64,000 nt of DNA from NCBI GenBank assembly GCA_947034895.1, contig OX344765.1, positions 5,461,001 through 5,525,000 of the forward strand. The letters run 5' to 3'. Position numbers and translations under genes: made by a program. Below, in pieces: positions 22,796 to 36,983 of this stretch (position 1 is its first letter; each line of letters opens with the position of its first letter). Under the pieces are notes generated by a model. It was not told the DNA's origin and ran no database searches. It worked only from the letters and a program-made list of their open reading frames with translations. This DNA is from Rhytidiadelphus loreus (lineage: Eukaryota > Streptophyta > Bryopsida > Hypnales > Hylocomiaceae).

Positions 22796-25123
22796 GCAGG
22801 TCAATTGATAGGACAGTTCTTCGGAGCAAATTTTGGTCCTAAAACTTGTACCGTAGCGCAGGGGTTGATCAGAGTATATGCTGGAGTAGACAACATTTGT
22901 AGAGTCTTGCCTTGCTTGGGACTCTATCATTCTGAACCTTGTATATGCTTAATTCCTAAAGGTCCTCGCATCCAAGAACTGGATGCAAATTGGTTAAACT
23001 CAATTATGGCTGTCAAAGTAATCATTTTTGTGTTTGATTCTTGTTTAACCAAGGCATTAATTTGACTTACTGTGGGTTATCATTTGGGGTTTTCGTTGTC
23101 CCTGACAACCAAATCGTGGGGAGGTTGTCATTTAGACACCCAAAACTCTTTGAAGTTGACCCTTGTAATTGTTATACAGTAAGCCTCCGTTGAAGTCGCT
23201 CTGTCTTGCAGGCTTATTCGAGTGTATGCAATCGAGGTTATTGAATCATAATGCCAAGTCTGGTTTCAAGGCAGATTTGTCACCATTCCATTGGATGGTC
23301 AGAAAAGTGTTTTAACTCATAATGCAAACCCTCTTTCTACACCCTTAGATTTGTGAAGGTAAAGAGATAAATGTAGATATATGTGTGAACTTTTAGATTT
23401 GGCATTATGTCACATAATGCTCTCAAGCCTCCCGACTCTTGAGCATTATCCTAGTGCATTGCACATGTCATTTCTAAACTTAATAGTGAATTTGTTCAAT
23501 CTCATTGATTTCTATGATGATTCAATAATACTTTACAAAATGTTCAATTAAAATGATCAAGTGTGGCTGTCATGAATGATACTTTTGTGTGGATGGGTCT
23601 AAGCATATCTAAATTTGAAACTCTCTCCCATTCCAAACTCAATCTCATTTCATAAAAGTCTATGAGATTAAGAAAAGCACATGTAATAGGATTCATTTAT
23701 CAACACCTAGAATAAGCCCTAAAGTAACGTGCAAGTAGATGCAAAGCTAACAAATGGAATACAAGAAGTTGCCATGATCATGAGGGCAAATTTTGCATTG
23801 GCCAATCTCCTACAACTTAGGGTATGTTGCATATAGGTATTTGAAGAACCACTTGTGTATTAGTCTACAGTCCATAGTAGGTATATCTATGCAGTTATTT
23901 CCATGAATTTGTATTATATTCATACAAACTCATAAAAATACGAAACCAATTTCTTTTTTTTTAATCCGTTTCTTAACAAACACCCATCATTTTATTCTGT
24001 AGCTACCCTTAAAATTTGCAAATCTTGAACAAGTGTACTTTTAGGTACGTCTACCTTAATTCTTGTACATTTAGAAGTTTAGAGTTACAAAAATATGGGT
24101 AAGACTTTAGGATTTATGGTTGCAAATTTGCAAATTTAGGAATTTGGGCATGATCAAAAAAATGAAAATCAATGGTGGCATCAATTGTAAGGCATTGCAT
24201 GTGGAAAAGATCACTTAGAGTGTACTAAGGAATTACCTACTTGCTTTTTTTGTGATACACATTGTTCAATGTGTTTGCGAAACTCTACAAGGCATATTGA
24301 ACACTAAATTTGGGGCAAAGAACTACCAAATAAAACACTTAATTTAGGATATAGAGGGATTAAATTTGTTGACCAACAAAGACTTATTATAAAATATTTT
24401 TTAGATGCTTAATTTAATCTTGGCTTAACAATAGAAATTGTAGAGACTAAGTTTTAGATTACTTCTTTACAATTTTTTAAATTATCATAAATCATTCAAG
24501 AAAAATTAATTTAAAAAAATGCATATACATTTTTATTTTTTTGACATTTTATATATAATATTGTGTAATTTTCTAGAACCGTGTAGTCTATGACAAAATC
24601 AGATCTATGACCAAATAAATTTTTGTCTTTGGCATTCAAATCCTTTTAATTTTCCTTATATAATAGAGATATCCTTTAATTTCAACTCAAAGATTCACCT
24701 CATGTTTTTCTTTTGAAATGATCCTCAAAATAATTGAATAAATAATCATCCTACAATTTTGAATGAATTCCGTTGCTACAAATTCAAATTGTTAATCAAT
24801 TCAAACCTAAACCAACCCAAAATGAAGCATACCGACATGATTGCATTAAATATACTTTTACAAACCGTTCTACTTCAAGCAATTTTTTTTCTATGCACCA
24901 ATGATCTCCTATCCCTCTAGCTATCCCTCTATTTATCCTATCCCCCTATTTATTAGAATCTAAAATCTCAAGGCTTCGAGACTACTAATTCACACTCCTA
25001 CACTTCAACTAACGTGCCCATCTCATTTCACTTTGTTCCATAGACCACAACACTGAAATCCCAAAATCTTTACAAAAGAAGCCATATATCATTCCATGAA
25101 GGCAACAGAAACATTACTAATAA
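22796..25123. other. Convergent intergenic region
   Basis: This lies between the 3' ends of the ERGIC-like gene (+) and the SDR gene (-). The first few hundred bases probably hold the ERGIC-like 3' UTR. The rest is AT-rich, and I saw no gene, tRNA or repeat with clear termini. Confidence 0.5.
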
Positions 25124-28100
25124 TCACCCTAAACTATGAAAAAGCTCCTGGATAGACTTAGAAGGAGCATCAGGAGTTGATATCAGCTCCACCACCTTGA
25201 ATGATGCTTCAGGGATGCCGAGCGACTCCACTGCCACCTTCGCTACAGTATCTCGAGATACGGAGCCTGAAAATGTTGTATCCTGTTCATTTCGCAACAA
25301 GGCAATGTTAGGCAACATCAGATTAATCTTAATAGCCAAGTAGTTTGCCAATACCAAAACACTGACGTGGAAATGGTTGACAGTGCTCCCATGCATAAGA
25401 CCATTCAAAACACAAACTCTACATTGCACGGTGTACAGAGTAAAATTAAAATTAAAAGAAGAAACAAAGCCCCAAGGCACTGATTGAAGTACAATCACGA
25501 TCACAATAACCTGAAAAAACTAACACCGAAAAAACACCCAAGAAAATACCATCATAGGACTCTTGACATATTCAAAAGAAACAATTGGGAGTTTAGTAAG
25601 GTAATGGTATCTCAAACCATTTACCCTCCAATTTTGTCATATACGGCTTTCTTGAAGTGTTATCATTATGGCTTTGAATTGTCAATATGGAATGTATTCA
25701 ACATTACACACGGCTACAGAATGATATAGTAATAGAGTCTTAAATGAAAGGTTTTGAGTTTTAATGAAGATGCATCTATATGACACTTTACGATTTATTT
25801 GAATCTTTGACTTTGAAAATCATAAACTTCACAATTTTCTCGTGATAAATTTTTTTAAATTTAAAAAAAAAAATATGATTTCTATTCTACTACAAGAAAC
25901 AAATAACCTCTCATTGTAGCTTCGACTCTATCTATGGAAGGTTAGCTCACGTCAGCTGAAAAGGACGCTTTTAGATAGTTCCACTTTCCTTGGTAAGTCT
26001 CAAAACGAAATCTTCCATCACCTTTGGAATACTTCTAAAGGTAAGGCTTAAATGAAATGAAAACACAAGCACATGAATATACACCTCGTGTATCCACGTA
26101 CCTCTTTGCCAAGTACAGCGTTCCCACTTGGAGGATCATTCTTGAGGCCTCCAGGTCTGATGATAGTATAATCGATCCCCGACTCTCGGATATACTTCTC
26201 CGCTTGAAGCTTTGCGACAAGCGTTAGTCCAAAGATGTTGAGCAAAATGTAAATAGGATTGAAGAGCTTTCCGATGGCTGCACCATTGGCCAGAATGGAA
26301 CTCACGAGGACCAGTCTTTTCACGCCGCTTGTTTGGCAGGCATCTACCATGTTGCAAGTACCAATCTTGTCAACCTGCCAGGCCAAGACAGACATTTTGA
26401 ATTCTGTATGCAGAAGCTAAAACGAATTTAAAAAATGAATATATTCCATATCACAAACCTTTTCTCAGTAGGTCTGTGATTATGAGGGTCTTGAAAGGGC
26501 AACCTAAAGCAGGGTAGGGAGGCTTCAAAACTTGGAAGGAAGAAACATTATAGTATGTCATGTTGGGTTTCCTCCCCTAGGTCTTCTCTAATACAAGCTA
26601 GCTGCTTCTATTGCTTGCATCTATTGGAAAAGAGGTATCAAGGAAAACTGGAGAAAATGCAAATTCCAAATCTAATGTACATTTTCGCAAGACATCGCAA
26701 GTTGCTGGAAATTTTCTTCTCTATTTGTCAAGTCCAGAAATTCTCTCTCGCTATACTCAAACGAGATAACTACTTTGATTCTCTCTCTGGAAATCCATTA
26801 CATCCAGAATATTCACATACTTAAGGTATTGAATGTACCTTCCATGACGCAGTAATATCGATGGAAGGTCGGAAACCAGTGGCAACAATCACGGCGTTCG
26901 AACCAGCAATAGCTTTGCTCAGCAACTCCGCACCTTGTGTGACATCTGCCTTCACCTGCACACAATCGATCCACCTGGATTGTTAACACAGATCGTCCTT
27001 CACTTCTAATTGACAGTGGATAGAAACACTACTCCAAATTTGACATAATCGAAATACATTTAGTAGGAGTAAACCAATCATCCAGAAATAACAACAATTA
27101 AGATCATGTTTAGCGAGTAATTGAGTACACTCAAAAGCATGAATTGGCACTCCTTACTATAGCAAAACAGATAGCACACCGTGGTCCTCATTGAACTACA
27201 CAACAACAGCTTAAATTTTTACTCAACATGCCATTTTCTTGGAAGTGATTTCTTATATGTTCTACACTGCATACTCTGGGCCCATTCTCCGTTGGTTTAA
27301 AAATAGCGTGACGGGTAAAATGTTTCGGCATTGCATAATTGTGTGCAAGTGGTAAATGAGGACTACGGCGTATTGATTTTCACTGACAAGGGTTACAAGA
27401 AACTCACCAACTCGAGGTTATCGTTCTTGGGAAGAATGTCCTTTGCCTTTGCTTCATCTCGGACTCCAGCTCGCACGACATATCCTTGAGCAAGTAACTC
27501 GTTTACAATTCGTTTGCCCGTTTGGCCAGTTGCACCAGCAACAAATACTGTCTTATTGGAGTTCCCGGAGTTCGGCACGGAAGTACTGCTCGCCTGCACA
27601 GCAATAGAAACCAACGTTGGTTTGTTAAGTTAAGAAAAATAATGTGCCCTAAACGTAGGCGATCGCTAGCTAGCAGCATTCAATAAATTCAAAATTGACA
27701 GAGAAAGTGCTAGTGTCCATCTGTGGCTAATTCCGAAATACAATAAAATCTTCAAAACAGATTATATTTTCTACATCAAATTTAACCGTCAATGTGTGAC
27801 GCTGTAACGACTCCAAAAAACACAGAAAAAATAGAGAGCAAACAATATTCCAATCCACAAATTTTTACTACTTCCACTAAAGTAAGGAAGTCATTTGCAC
27901 AGGGTCTCTCTCTAGTGTTTTGAAAAGTCGTCCATTTTCTAATGCAAGTATCACCTAAACATGTGACTTGAAAGAAACGAGATCACTCAACTTCTAGTCA
28001 AACGATGCTTCCATGAGATCTTCAAGGATAGCCTAGTCTCGTAATTCGGACCTTACTACTCCAAAATCCAGCAATCCATAACTTAATTCATACAATATCC

Positions 28101-28646
28101 AAACAACACATACTCAAATGCATTGAAAACCTCTCACAAATACCAGGAGTCCATCCACCAAAATTCCACACTAATAACAGAAATCATTCAAATGCGTTAT
28201 CTCACCTTCCTTACGTCCACTCCTTAAAATTCTGCTATGCTCAAGAATTCAACGGATTGCTAACAACGCAAATAACACAAATAACCTTATCCATTCCTCT
28301 TACAAATTCTGTCCCCTTTTCCAGCTGCAATTAAGAACCAAGAATGCAAAGAACGGAAGCATAGGATTCCATCCTCATTTTACACTTTTCATTTTTCAGA
28401 AGAGCAAGTCCCATTACAAGCCCGAGCAGTGCTTACCATGGAAACAACAGCGCGTCGACGGGTTCTGAGATGTTTCGGGTGCGACTGAAGCTCTGGAAAT
28501 GCAAGATGAGAAAATTTCGAATAGGAGGATGGAAATGGGAAGGTGCAAGGGGGATGATTTCGTATTGAAAATGCAGGAGCAGTGGCACCGAGGAGGGTGG
28601 ACGAGGGGGTGACGAGAATGGAAGTGGTCGAACTCAGAGTCGCCAT
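25124..28646 (-). CDS. Plastid-targeted atypical SDR (NAD(P)-binding Rossmann protein)
   Basis: Five minus-strand exons (28437-28646, 27408-27593, 26839-26955, 26102-26374, 25124-25282) join in frame to 314 residues. Residues 1-70 are Ser/Thr/Pro- and Arg-rich, typical of a chloroplast transit peptide. The Rossmann nucleotide motif VFVAGATGQTGKR follows, with the glycine motif at 90-96. Later blocks CNMVDACQTSGVKRLVLVSS, GLTLVAKLQAEKYIRESG and YTIIRPGGLKNDPP match the Arabidopsis At2g34460 family of atypical SDRs. The reaction and substrate are not known to me. The start is the first true ATG (GGCTATGGCG); upstream in-frame sequence only adds non-ATG codons. Introns are 290-850 bp. Confidence 0.92.
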
Positions 28647-31600
28647 AGCCAACGAACTCAGCAAATTGTTTGCAATTCTCCTGTGGGGACAGGAACTTCA
28701 TGGCCATGGGTGGATTTTGAACGTGGCAGCTGGTGAATGAGCCACGTCCTGATCGTGAATGAGTTGGCAAATTTCGATTGTGGAGAAACGGAGTGAAGAT
28801 TGAAAGTTTGCATGTGAGGTAAGTTAAGGCTTGTGGTGGGCATTTGCCACTTCTTATAAGGTAGGAGCCCCATTTAAGAGCTAAAAATTAAGTTGGGGAG
28901 GTTAGACTTTTTGAAGTATGTTTCACAAAATAATTCTTGAAAGAGAAGTGGAATTGGCATCTAATCCAAGTCGTTTCATATTTTTTTGGAGCTTTGTGGA
29001 ATTAATTATAAATTTTTGAAGTTGAAATGCATTGGTCACTAAAAGCGCCTATCTTTTGAAATGTACACTATTTGTACATTTCTTGGTGCTATAAGAAAGC
29101 AAAATGTGCTTCTACATATGTAGACACTTTTAGAGCCAAGAACTTTATGAACTTCCTACTCAATGTGTGTACATCATAGAGCAATAAAGTACCAAGGTAA
29201 GGTAAGTGCACCTACAATCGTCACTAATTACATTTGAACATAGTTACTATCACTATTAATACTACTATCAAATATAAAATCATTTTTATTGGATCTCATT
29301 GACAATTGAAAGAGGATTACAAAATGCTTTTAATTAGTGTGCATTATTTGGGCATTGTATGAACAAGTTATTAATTTTTTGAATATTGTCTCTAGGTTTG
29401 CCAAAAATCAATACTAAGCTCTCATAGACTCTTGTTTTTAATTTGATTTTGAATGTCTTGTGTAATCAATATCTAGGTTTATATAGCTCTTTTGGTCCAA
29501 ATGTAAGTGTCAAATTTTGGGTAATATTGATTATTGATGTACATACTTTACAAATAATTGTTGTACAAGCTTATCTTAGGTCTCACCAATGTTTACAAAT
29601 CAAAGGCATAATGAGAGTCAAGTGTTAGACATCAATTGGATATCTTTCCTAGACCACAATTTAAGATTTTCTTATTAAAATATTCTACATATGTACAACA
29701 TTGGTATATACATTTAGTGCAATTACACAAAATCTATTTGAAATTTGAATAAAAGAATAATTTGCTCTTTTTTGAAAGTAGGAAAGAAGGGCTTATTAAA
29801 GTAGTATCATTTGGCTCAAAAAGAGAGGGATAAAAAAGATATTTGTTCATTTCATCTTTAGTTTTTATATTACATTTATGTAAGTGTACTTAATTTAATT
29901 ATCAATCAGAATCAAACTCTACCATTTTCAACTAATTGAACCCCAAGGGATTCAATTTTTTCATCAATTCAAAAATTAGAAGTATTAATTATGAGATATG
30001 GAGGTTTGAACTTCATCATAATGCATGAGAAACAAAATTAAATTTTGTATATCTCATTAGTTGCACCCTTGCAAATCCAAATAAATAGTCCATTTCCAAG
30101 CTTTTTTGAGGTTTTTGAGTTTCTTTTTTAATTCAATATGTAACCAAAAGAGAGATGGAACAAATCAAACCTTGAAATTGAAATGAATACAATTTTATAT
30201 ATAAATGTGGATTTTAAGTTTTATGCTCTAATTTCATACAATCATATGCATTTGAGATATCTAAACTAGGAAACTTAAAGTTGGTTAATCCTAACTATAT
30301 ATCATTAGTTAATTTTCAATAGGAATGTCAAAGAGCTTTTGTTTTAAAAATAATTTTGCAATTTGCAAGTATGAATTGATTACTCTATGTTAGGAGTGGT
30401 ATATCAAAATTCTTTTACCTCCAATACGCACTAGGAAAGTAACAATGATTTCAAACAATCACACAATTTAAGGTAACTACACCTAATTGTTATCTTTTTC
30501 TTAAACCAAACACCATGAATTATTGTCTAAAATGTACTACCTTTATTAGTAAGAGCTTAGACTTGCTTTTTTGAATCACCTATTTTCAACACTTTGAAAA
30601 TTTGTAGTTTATTCATACTGTGTCCCAAAAATGCATAAGAAGAGAATTGAGAATACTCTTTTGACTTCCAATAAGATTCAACCAAAAATTTAGGCAATCT
30701 TATAATAGGAACAATGCTCAATTGCCTATTTGAATGCATTTAGGTCTAGGTTTAGTAGCCTAGCAACCTCACTAATATATGTCTCTTCATCACCACTTGC
30801 TTGTTCCTTGAATGCCATTTGTGTCATGAAATGCTCTTTTTTTTGGTGAAATAGTGTTGAATTGTGCCAAAAAATATAGTTTGGCTAAAAAATGATGACA
30901 AACTGTGAAGTTTTTTGCATTTAAACTTCAAACTAAAAAGAAATCTTGGATAAAATTGCTAGATTGTAGATGAAAACAGAATTACGGATACTATATGATA
31001 GTCTAATGTGATATTTTCTATCCAATATTCGGATGAATGTTGAAATTTGGATAACATTTTATATTGCCACTTTGGCACTTCAGAAAAAATGAAAAAAAAA
31101 GCCCTTGCACTGTCATGACTGCAAGGGAGTGATGAACGGAGCTTCCTCTTGGGTTTCCTTTTCTTTGCCAAATTTCTGGAATTACTCTAAAATTCTCGGT
31201 GCGGGATGTTTCTTGCATGTTCGGCAATCCTTTTTTCCTGCTGCGTTTGTGTGTACAGATTGATTCTTTGCGAGCAGGTGTAGAATTCAGTTAATCAGTG
31301 TCTTCAGATCTTTGTACACCAGCGCCTGATTTTTTTCGCTCAAATTGGTGCCTGGAGTGATGAGAATTGCATGTTTTAGGCCCCGTCGCATACGCATTCG
31401 TGAACTTCACACAGGTTTGGTTGAATCTCGACTTCTTTCTCCTGGCGGGATTGAAATGTTCGCTTTGGGGTGAGACTTTGAAAGGCTGTCCGAATTAGGG
31501 CACGAATCGGAAGTGGTTGCAGGAGTGAAAGTTGCGTCGTTTACTAGAGCTCACCGGAGCAGTTGCGCTTTGTGAAGGCGCCTTAGCAACGGTTGAATCA

Positions 31601-31684
31601 TTTCTGGTAGGATGAGATCTGTATGATCGGAGTTCTTGAAGGTTGATGAATTTTGGAGTGAGGGGGTAAGATTAGGGCGTGGAG
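28647..31684. other. SDR upstream region and AT-rich intergenic DNA
   Basis: 28650-28900 is probably the SDR promoter and leader. From 28900 to about 31100 the sequence is AT-rich without recognisable exons or elements. 31100-31684 is GC-richer and contains the likely promoter and leader of the iron-sulfur assembly gene. No annotated site can be justified. Confidence 0.45.
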
Positions 31685-33496
31685 ATGAGGAGAGCGGGGA
31701 GTACTTTGCGGAGTTTGTCGAGAGCAGCTTTGCAGTCGCAATCTCGTACGAGACCATATGCGAGGTTGCCTGTGGTGCGGTTCCAGGAGGCACAAGACTA
31801 TAATTCATCGTTTCTTCAGGTACTTTGCCAGTCTTTTTCACGCATTTCGAACCTAAATTCAAGTTGCTAGAAATTGCCAGAGAGCTTGGGATAGTGCTAA
31901 TGGCTCACGTTTCCGGTTACTCGCTTGTTAAGATCCTCATCGGATGCTATGCTCTGTCAGGGTTTGTTTCCGTGTGCGACTGTAGAAGGCTTTGAATTGC
32001 AAGGGTTTACGGGTGCGATTTTATTCTGTTTTTTGTTCGTAAAATCCGAATATCAATAAGGGCATTCTCATGTGGACAGAGGATTGGGCAATTAGGTTTC
32101 TAGGGGTTATTCTCTGAATGGGGGAGGCTCGAGTTGGATGATGCCCTGGCAAGGAAGAGCCTTTCGGCATGCATCGACCGCGGCAACCGAGGATTCCAAG
32201 CCAGCCGAGGAGGTCGCAGACGGGATCACTTTGACCGACAATTGCATCCGGGTAAGGCTCTTGTCATGCCGGGTTTATGAAGAAACTAGGGTTTAGTGAA
32301 TTTGAGCTAATTTTTAATGATTACGTTCAGTTTGTGTATGGAAATATACCCGGAGTAGGGTTTAGGTTTTCAGTGGAGTTAGCATTGACATATTGGCGAT
32401 CCTCTGTTTACAGAGAATACAGGAAATTAAACTTGAAGATGGACCAGAGGGCGAGAACAAAATGCTCCGATTGAGTGTGGAAGGTGGTGGATGCTCTGGC
32501 TTTCTTTACAATTTTGCTCTGGACGACAAAGTGAACAAGGATGATAGGTGCTTCAAACCCTCCGACCCTCTCTGGCATGTGAATCTCATTTTTCGTTTAG
32601 AAAATTATTGTCGTTGTTTCAGCTATCTTTTCAGGGAAGTAAATTTAGCTTCCCTCTTAGTATATATTGGGACTAGGTACAGGAGTAGCTTGGAGTATCT
32701 GGCATTCTATAGTGTATAAAAGGCAACGGATTTATTTTTTGAAGTGCAGAGGATCCTAGTGTATTTATAAAACCAGAGGTCAATGTGTTGTTCTGGCCTC
32801 ATCATAAACAGTTGAATGTCTTCAAAGAGCACCCTGAAGCTGGGATTGGGTATCTTTATCTGCAAGTCTCTTCAAGTATCGGATCTGAGGAAGAAACCCT
32901 CTATGCTAGGATCGTGGATGATAGAGTTACACAAGATGATTCCAAGACTAGTGTTGAGTGGAGTTTCTTACTTGAGTCTTGTTGTGCAGAGTGTTTGGAA
33001 GGGACGGAGCCAAGCTTGTTGTGGATGATATTTCATTTGGTTTCATCAAAGGCGCCACTGTGGACTTCACTGAAGAACTCATCCGTGCTTCATTTGCTGT
33101 AAGACATATAATTTGTATTCTTCTGCTCTGGCACCTAATACTATCATGAACTTCCCTTGGATGTTACTCTGTTCTGAGTCGTGATCTCTAGCAAATCACC
33201 AAGCGATCACCTCCTGTCGTCTGTTTCTTAACCCCTAAATGCTCAATTCACCAGTTCGAATGTTTCGAAAGCTCCACTTCAATTAGTGTTCATTGAGGAA
33301 ACTTCAAGGAAAATTGTGTAATGTATGAATCAATGGCATAGATATTTTTATGTTATTTATCACATTTTTAAATTTTAACCTTACTAGTTTAGTTTGATCA
33401 CTAAGGAATTAATTTTGTATTGTGCTGTGGCAGGTCACGATCAACCCAAATGCAGCATCTGCATGCGGTTGTGGAGCTTCTTTCAATGCAAAGTGA
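31685..33496 (+). CDS. ISCA2: Mitochondrial ISCA2-type iron-sulfur cluster assembly protein
   Basis: Five exons (31685-31819, 32096-32251, 32414-32547, 32990-33098, 33434-33496) join in frame to 198 residues. The first 70 or so residues are Arg/Ser-rich with few acidic residues ([20 protein letters not shown]), typical of a mitochondrial presequence. The A-type scaffold domain follows. GGGCSGF contains Cys124, and the C-terminal SACGCGASF contains Cys189 and Cys191, the three invariant cluster-binding cysteines. A-type proteins act late in mitochondrial Fe-S assembly, with ISCA2 needed for [4Fe-4S] proteins. The exon 2 acceptor was chosen as the AG in ATTAG at 32095, because it is the one that preserves frame. 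An AATAAA-like signal lies at about 33697. Confidence 0.92.
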
Positions 33497-34901
33497 AACA
33501 GACGCCGTCTTGTATTCGAGATTCCTGCTTGTGAATCTTCTGCGAGTTGCTGATTGAATTGAATTCCTGCATAAAGCTGTTGGAAGAGATTATCTACTAT
33601 CTCTCGAGAGTTTTAACGTGGAAGGATACCAAGATAGCTTGATATTGAGGTTGCTGGTTCCTTTCGTGATACCTATAATTGCTTACAGTAAATGAAAATA
33701 AAAGTGGCATGCTCTGTTCTTTCAAATTGCCTCAAGCTCCTTTGCACCCGATGCAAAAAATTACAGTGAGTTGATGGGTCCGACTTTACTCTAGAACTAA
33801 ACTGCAGCAGCTCTTTCGCAGCTTCTTTGTTGCAGTAAGTAGGAGCGTTTAAGCTGTGGACATGTATTCTTTACTTGTGTTGATGGCAAAGCCTTCACCT
33901 ACCCCAAGATATTGAAGGACTTGATGCTTGTAGTTCATATCTAGGATTAGAATTTGTCCCAACTACGGTGCCTACCTTATACATTTATTAGAAATCTCAG
34001 ATCCTTTGGACGTATGAAAAAACGGTTATTGCAAAAAAGGTACCTTGGTGGAAAGTGGAAGAAAAAAGTGGCACCAAAGTTCTTTACAATCACTCATTCT
34101 TGCCATTGCCTGATGTTTTTTCTAGAGACTTAAGTGGTGGTTTTAGTGAGCTCACGGAAAGTGGATCTCTACACCAAATTCCTTACGAAATTCACGAGTA
34201 ATTAATAGACATCTCTCAGTTGTCTTATCAATTTGAGGGCATCTTCCAAATTTTCCACCAATTCAAGAATAAAAGTTAACACTTGCATCGATTTTGCTCG
34301 TGGGTAATTTTAATTTCTCAACCCTGACCAGCTAATTCAACATTACGCAGTCCTGTTTTGAATTCAAATTTTCCAAATTTGACCGTACATATAATAAGTT
34401 CTTCCGTTTTTCACAACTGAAGGTACAAGATTTGGAATTGTGCATAGATCTCAGGTCCACAAACTAAGTACGAGCAATATCTTGAGTTGGCGGAATTCTA
34501 CACCCCGGTCCAGAAAACGGTATGAACAAAATCTTGAGGGCATCTGAGTGAGTGCAACAGACTTGACAAACGATCAGCACTCAACAAAAATGGATTAAGG
34601 ATTTTTCCAAATGGTAATTTTTGTTGAGTTGCTCAATTCAATTCTTCCTATTTCCTCAGTACACCGAGCCCGTCACACCACCTCTTAGACGAACTTCACA
34701 TGAATTCTTGTCCTTTAATTACACATTTGATGGAATCTTGTCCTATATTCTATGTATCATCCATTTTGCTGAATTAGTAAAATTTTGGACTTCAAGAATT
34801 GTGAAATTCACCTGCACAAAGCTTTTAAAATTAAGATTGGTTAAGAGTTAGGATTGGTGTAGATTCACATTTCAAGCGGCTCATCTTGAAAACTTCTAAA
34901 A

Positions 34902-35048
34902 CACAAGGGAGTTCAGTTTAAAGACTTCACCAGTTACCACGGAGGAAATGAACGAAGTTCTCCATATACCGGTACCTCCTCCGAAGTGGTAAAGTCTGTT
35001 TCTTCATCGTGGTAACGAAATGGACTCTTAACTGAAAACTCCCTTGTG
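34902..35048. mobile_element. 147-bp MITE with CACAAGGGAG ends
   Basis: The terminal inverted repeat begins CACAAGGGAGTTCAGTTTA at the left and CACAAGGGAGTTTTCAGTTA on the reverse complement of the right end. Inner segments (GTTACCAC and AAGTGGTAA types) also pair. AAA flanks both sides (34899-34901 and 35049-35051), a possible 3-bp target duplication. That length fits CACTA or PIF/Harbinger elements, but an A-rich flank is weak evidence. It has no coding capacity. Confidence 0.65.
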
Positions 35049-35602
35049 AAAGTTGTAAATGTCCACCCATTTTACAAAATCGGCATCAAATCAAATAAGA
35101 TGGTTCATGATTGGTTCCTTAATTAACTATTTACTTGGCACATACATACACACGGTGTGGCATTGGATCCTTTTTGAAAGTGAAGTTCGGATGCAAACAA
35201 ACTACTTTGCAGTGCACGGGAAACGGAGTTCAGTTGCTTGCGTTGAGAATGCCTAAAACTTACTCCGTGCCCATCATTCGGATCCGAGAAACCAAGAAGC
35301 CGAAGAAGTGCCAACAGCACCAGGAAAGCATGCGCCCTTGCGCCCCACAACTTCCAACATGCCAGCACATGCAAACGACAACGTCGATTCAATACCCCCG
35401 TCAATACCTCACTAATGAATCCCATGTGCTCTTCGTGGTCTGATGAGTGATGAGCGGAAGGTATGTGCAAACACTAGCTACAGTGTACTACTGCTCATAG
35501 TTTTTATCTAATTGTTATTTTTGACACAATAAATCGAACAAGTCAGTCTATTGTAAGGAGAAAAACTAACATTAAGTTCTAACTTGTACAACCACAGCAA
35601 CG

Positions 35603-35826
35603 GCCAGGGAGAACTGACCCCCTCGCTCGGCCCTGCGGGCAAACCCTGGAATTATTTATTTTCCGCACATGATTTTTTTTGCAAAATTTTAATTCATTTT
35701 TGCGATCAGAGACCCCAAATTAGTCTAGAAAGGTCGAGAGTATACCCTAGAACGGCCCAAAATAGGGGGCTTTTTTTTTACATGCACCCCTGGTAAGGAC
35801 GAGCGAGGGGGTCAATCCACCCTGAT
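35603..35826. mobile_element. 224-bp MITE with 10-bp direct flanks
   Basis: Inverted ends of about 25 bp contain CAGGGAGAACTGACCCCCTC at the left and CAGGGTGGATTGACCCCCTC on the reverse complement of the right end. The 10-bp sequence CACAGCAACG occurs immediately outside both ends (35593-35602 and 35827-35836). A 9-11-bp target duplication is typical of Mutator-like elements. It has no coding capacity. The GACCCCCTCGCTCG arms are strikingly GC-rich for this AT-rich setting. Confidence 0.75.
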
Positions 35827-36983
35827 CACAGCAACGAGGGAGGGAACAGATCGAAGCAACCCAACGAACCAACCAACCGTCGCGTCACTAATTAAGCCAC
35901 AGAAGTTTTGTTTCTACCCCAGGTATATAACCGCTATAATCTTTACTAGCACCTGCCCTGCACGACAGATCATCAAGTACTGTACCTTCCCCAATTGAGG
36001 TCAAAACGATCCAAATCTCCAATCCTAGATTTTGGAGATTTCTGGATCCAACTAGTACTCTGATTATTCTCCTCTTTCAACAACACTACTGTACCGTTCG
36101 GAAAATTCATGTGCAAGCATGACAGTTATGCGGCAGCAGTGAGCGGTTCTGTGAATTGGCCGCAAACCCCGGCCGATAAAAGATGGGAATAGCAGATTAA
36201 AGTTCGTCAGCTGTAGTGTCGCTGCCACAGGATTAGTCTCCATGGATTTCGAAAAGGCCTGAGTGGATTTTATGACCACAGTCAGCCGAGCTCCGTGTGG
36301 GGATCCCCCTTCCGCGGCGCGGGGGCGAGATAGGTCACCCGTCCCGCCCTGCCGCATCCCCGCGGGGGCTTCATATACCGTGGCGGCTACCAAATCCAGC
36401 ATCAGTCTTCCGTGCATTTCCGAGCAGATCAGCGGCTGCGGAGGTCTGGATCGCAGGAGATTTCCAGCACTAGCTGCTGCATCTCCGATTGTACTCACGC
36501 TAGCCTCTGGGTGCGTTGATGAAACTCTATTTTTTGTTTTTTTTAATGGTTGGGGCCAGTTTATCATGGAAGAGAGGGTGCTCGTTTCGTAGCGCTTGAG
36601 TTGCGACTCAGGCTTTGGAAATGGTGGTCGTTTTATATGCATTCTGGGAGGTTAATGGGGAACAGAATGTGTAATGTAGTCAAGAGGATGTGCAACTCGT
36701 AGGCATGATGGGTTGAAGTGCATTTCGAGAGTAGCTCTTGCACCTCAGTAGACATCCTCATGGACCTACTTCTTGGAGATTTTTATCCTGGTTTTAATAA
36801 TTTGGGAGTTGTTGAAGTCCCGTGATAGCTTTAAATCTCTACACATTGGTCGATGTGTTTCGAAGCTCTATCGAAGCTGCAGTAGTCTCCGGCCTGTTGT
36901 TATAACTTGAAATGTGAGAGAGCTATAATTGTCCATTAAGTGTGTTTTAGGTGAATGTTTTGTGAATACGAGTTTCCTGCGTA

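Larger units (their letters stand above)
33497..36983. other. Intergenic region with two MITEs and a GC-rich block
   Basis: The 3' UTR of the iron-sulfur gene occupies about the first 200 bp. MITE-like elements lie at 34902-35048 and 35603-35826. A GC-rich block at 36250-36600 has long open frames on both strands, but neither resembles a known protein and the block probably belongs to the promoter or leader of the fasciclin-like gene. The remainder holds nothing I can name. Confidence 0.45.

Noticed and set aside
36064..36642. 192-codon open frame on the minus strand and a 109-codon frame opposite it
   Set aside because: Both lie in the same GC-rich block, overlap each other, and resemble no family. 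A promoter or leader region of the fasciclin-like gene is more likely.
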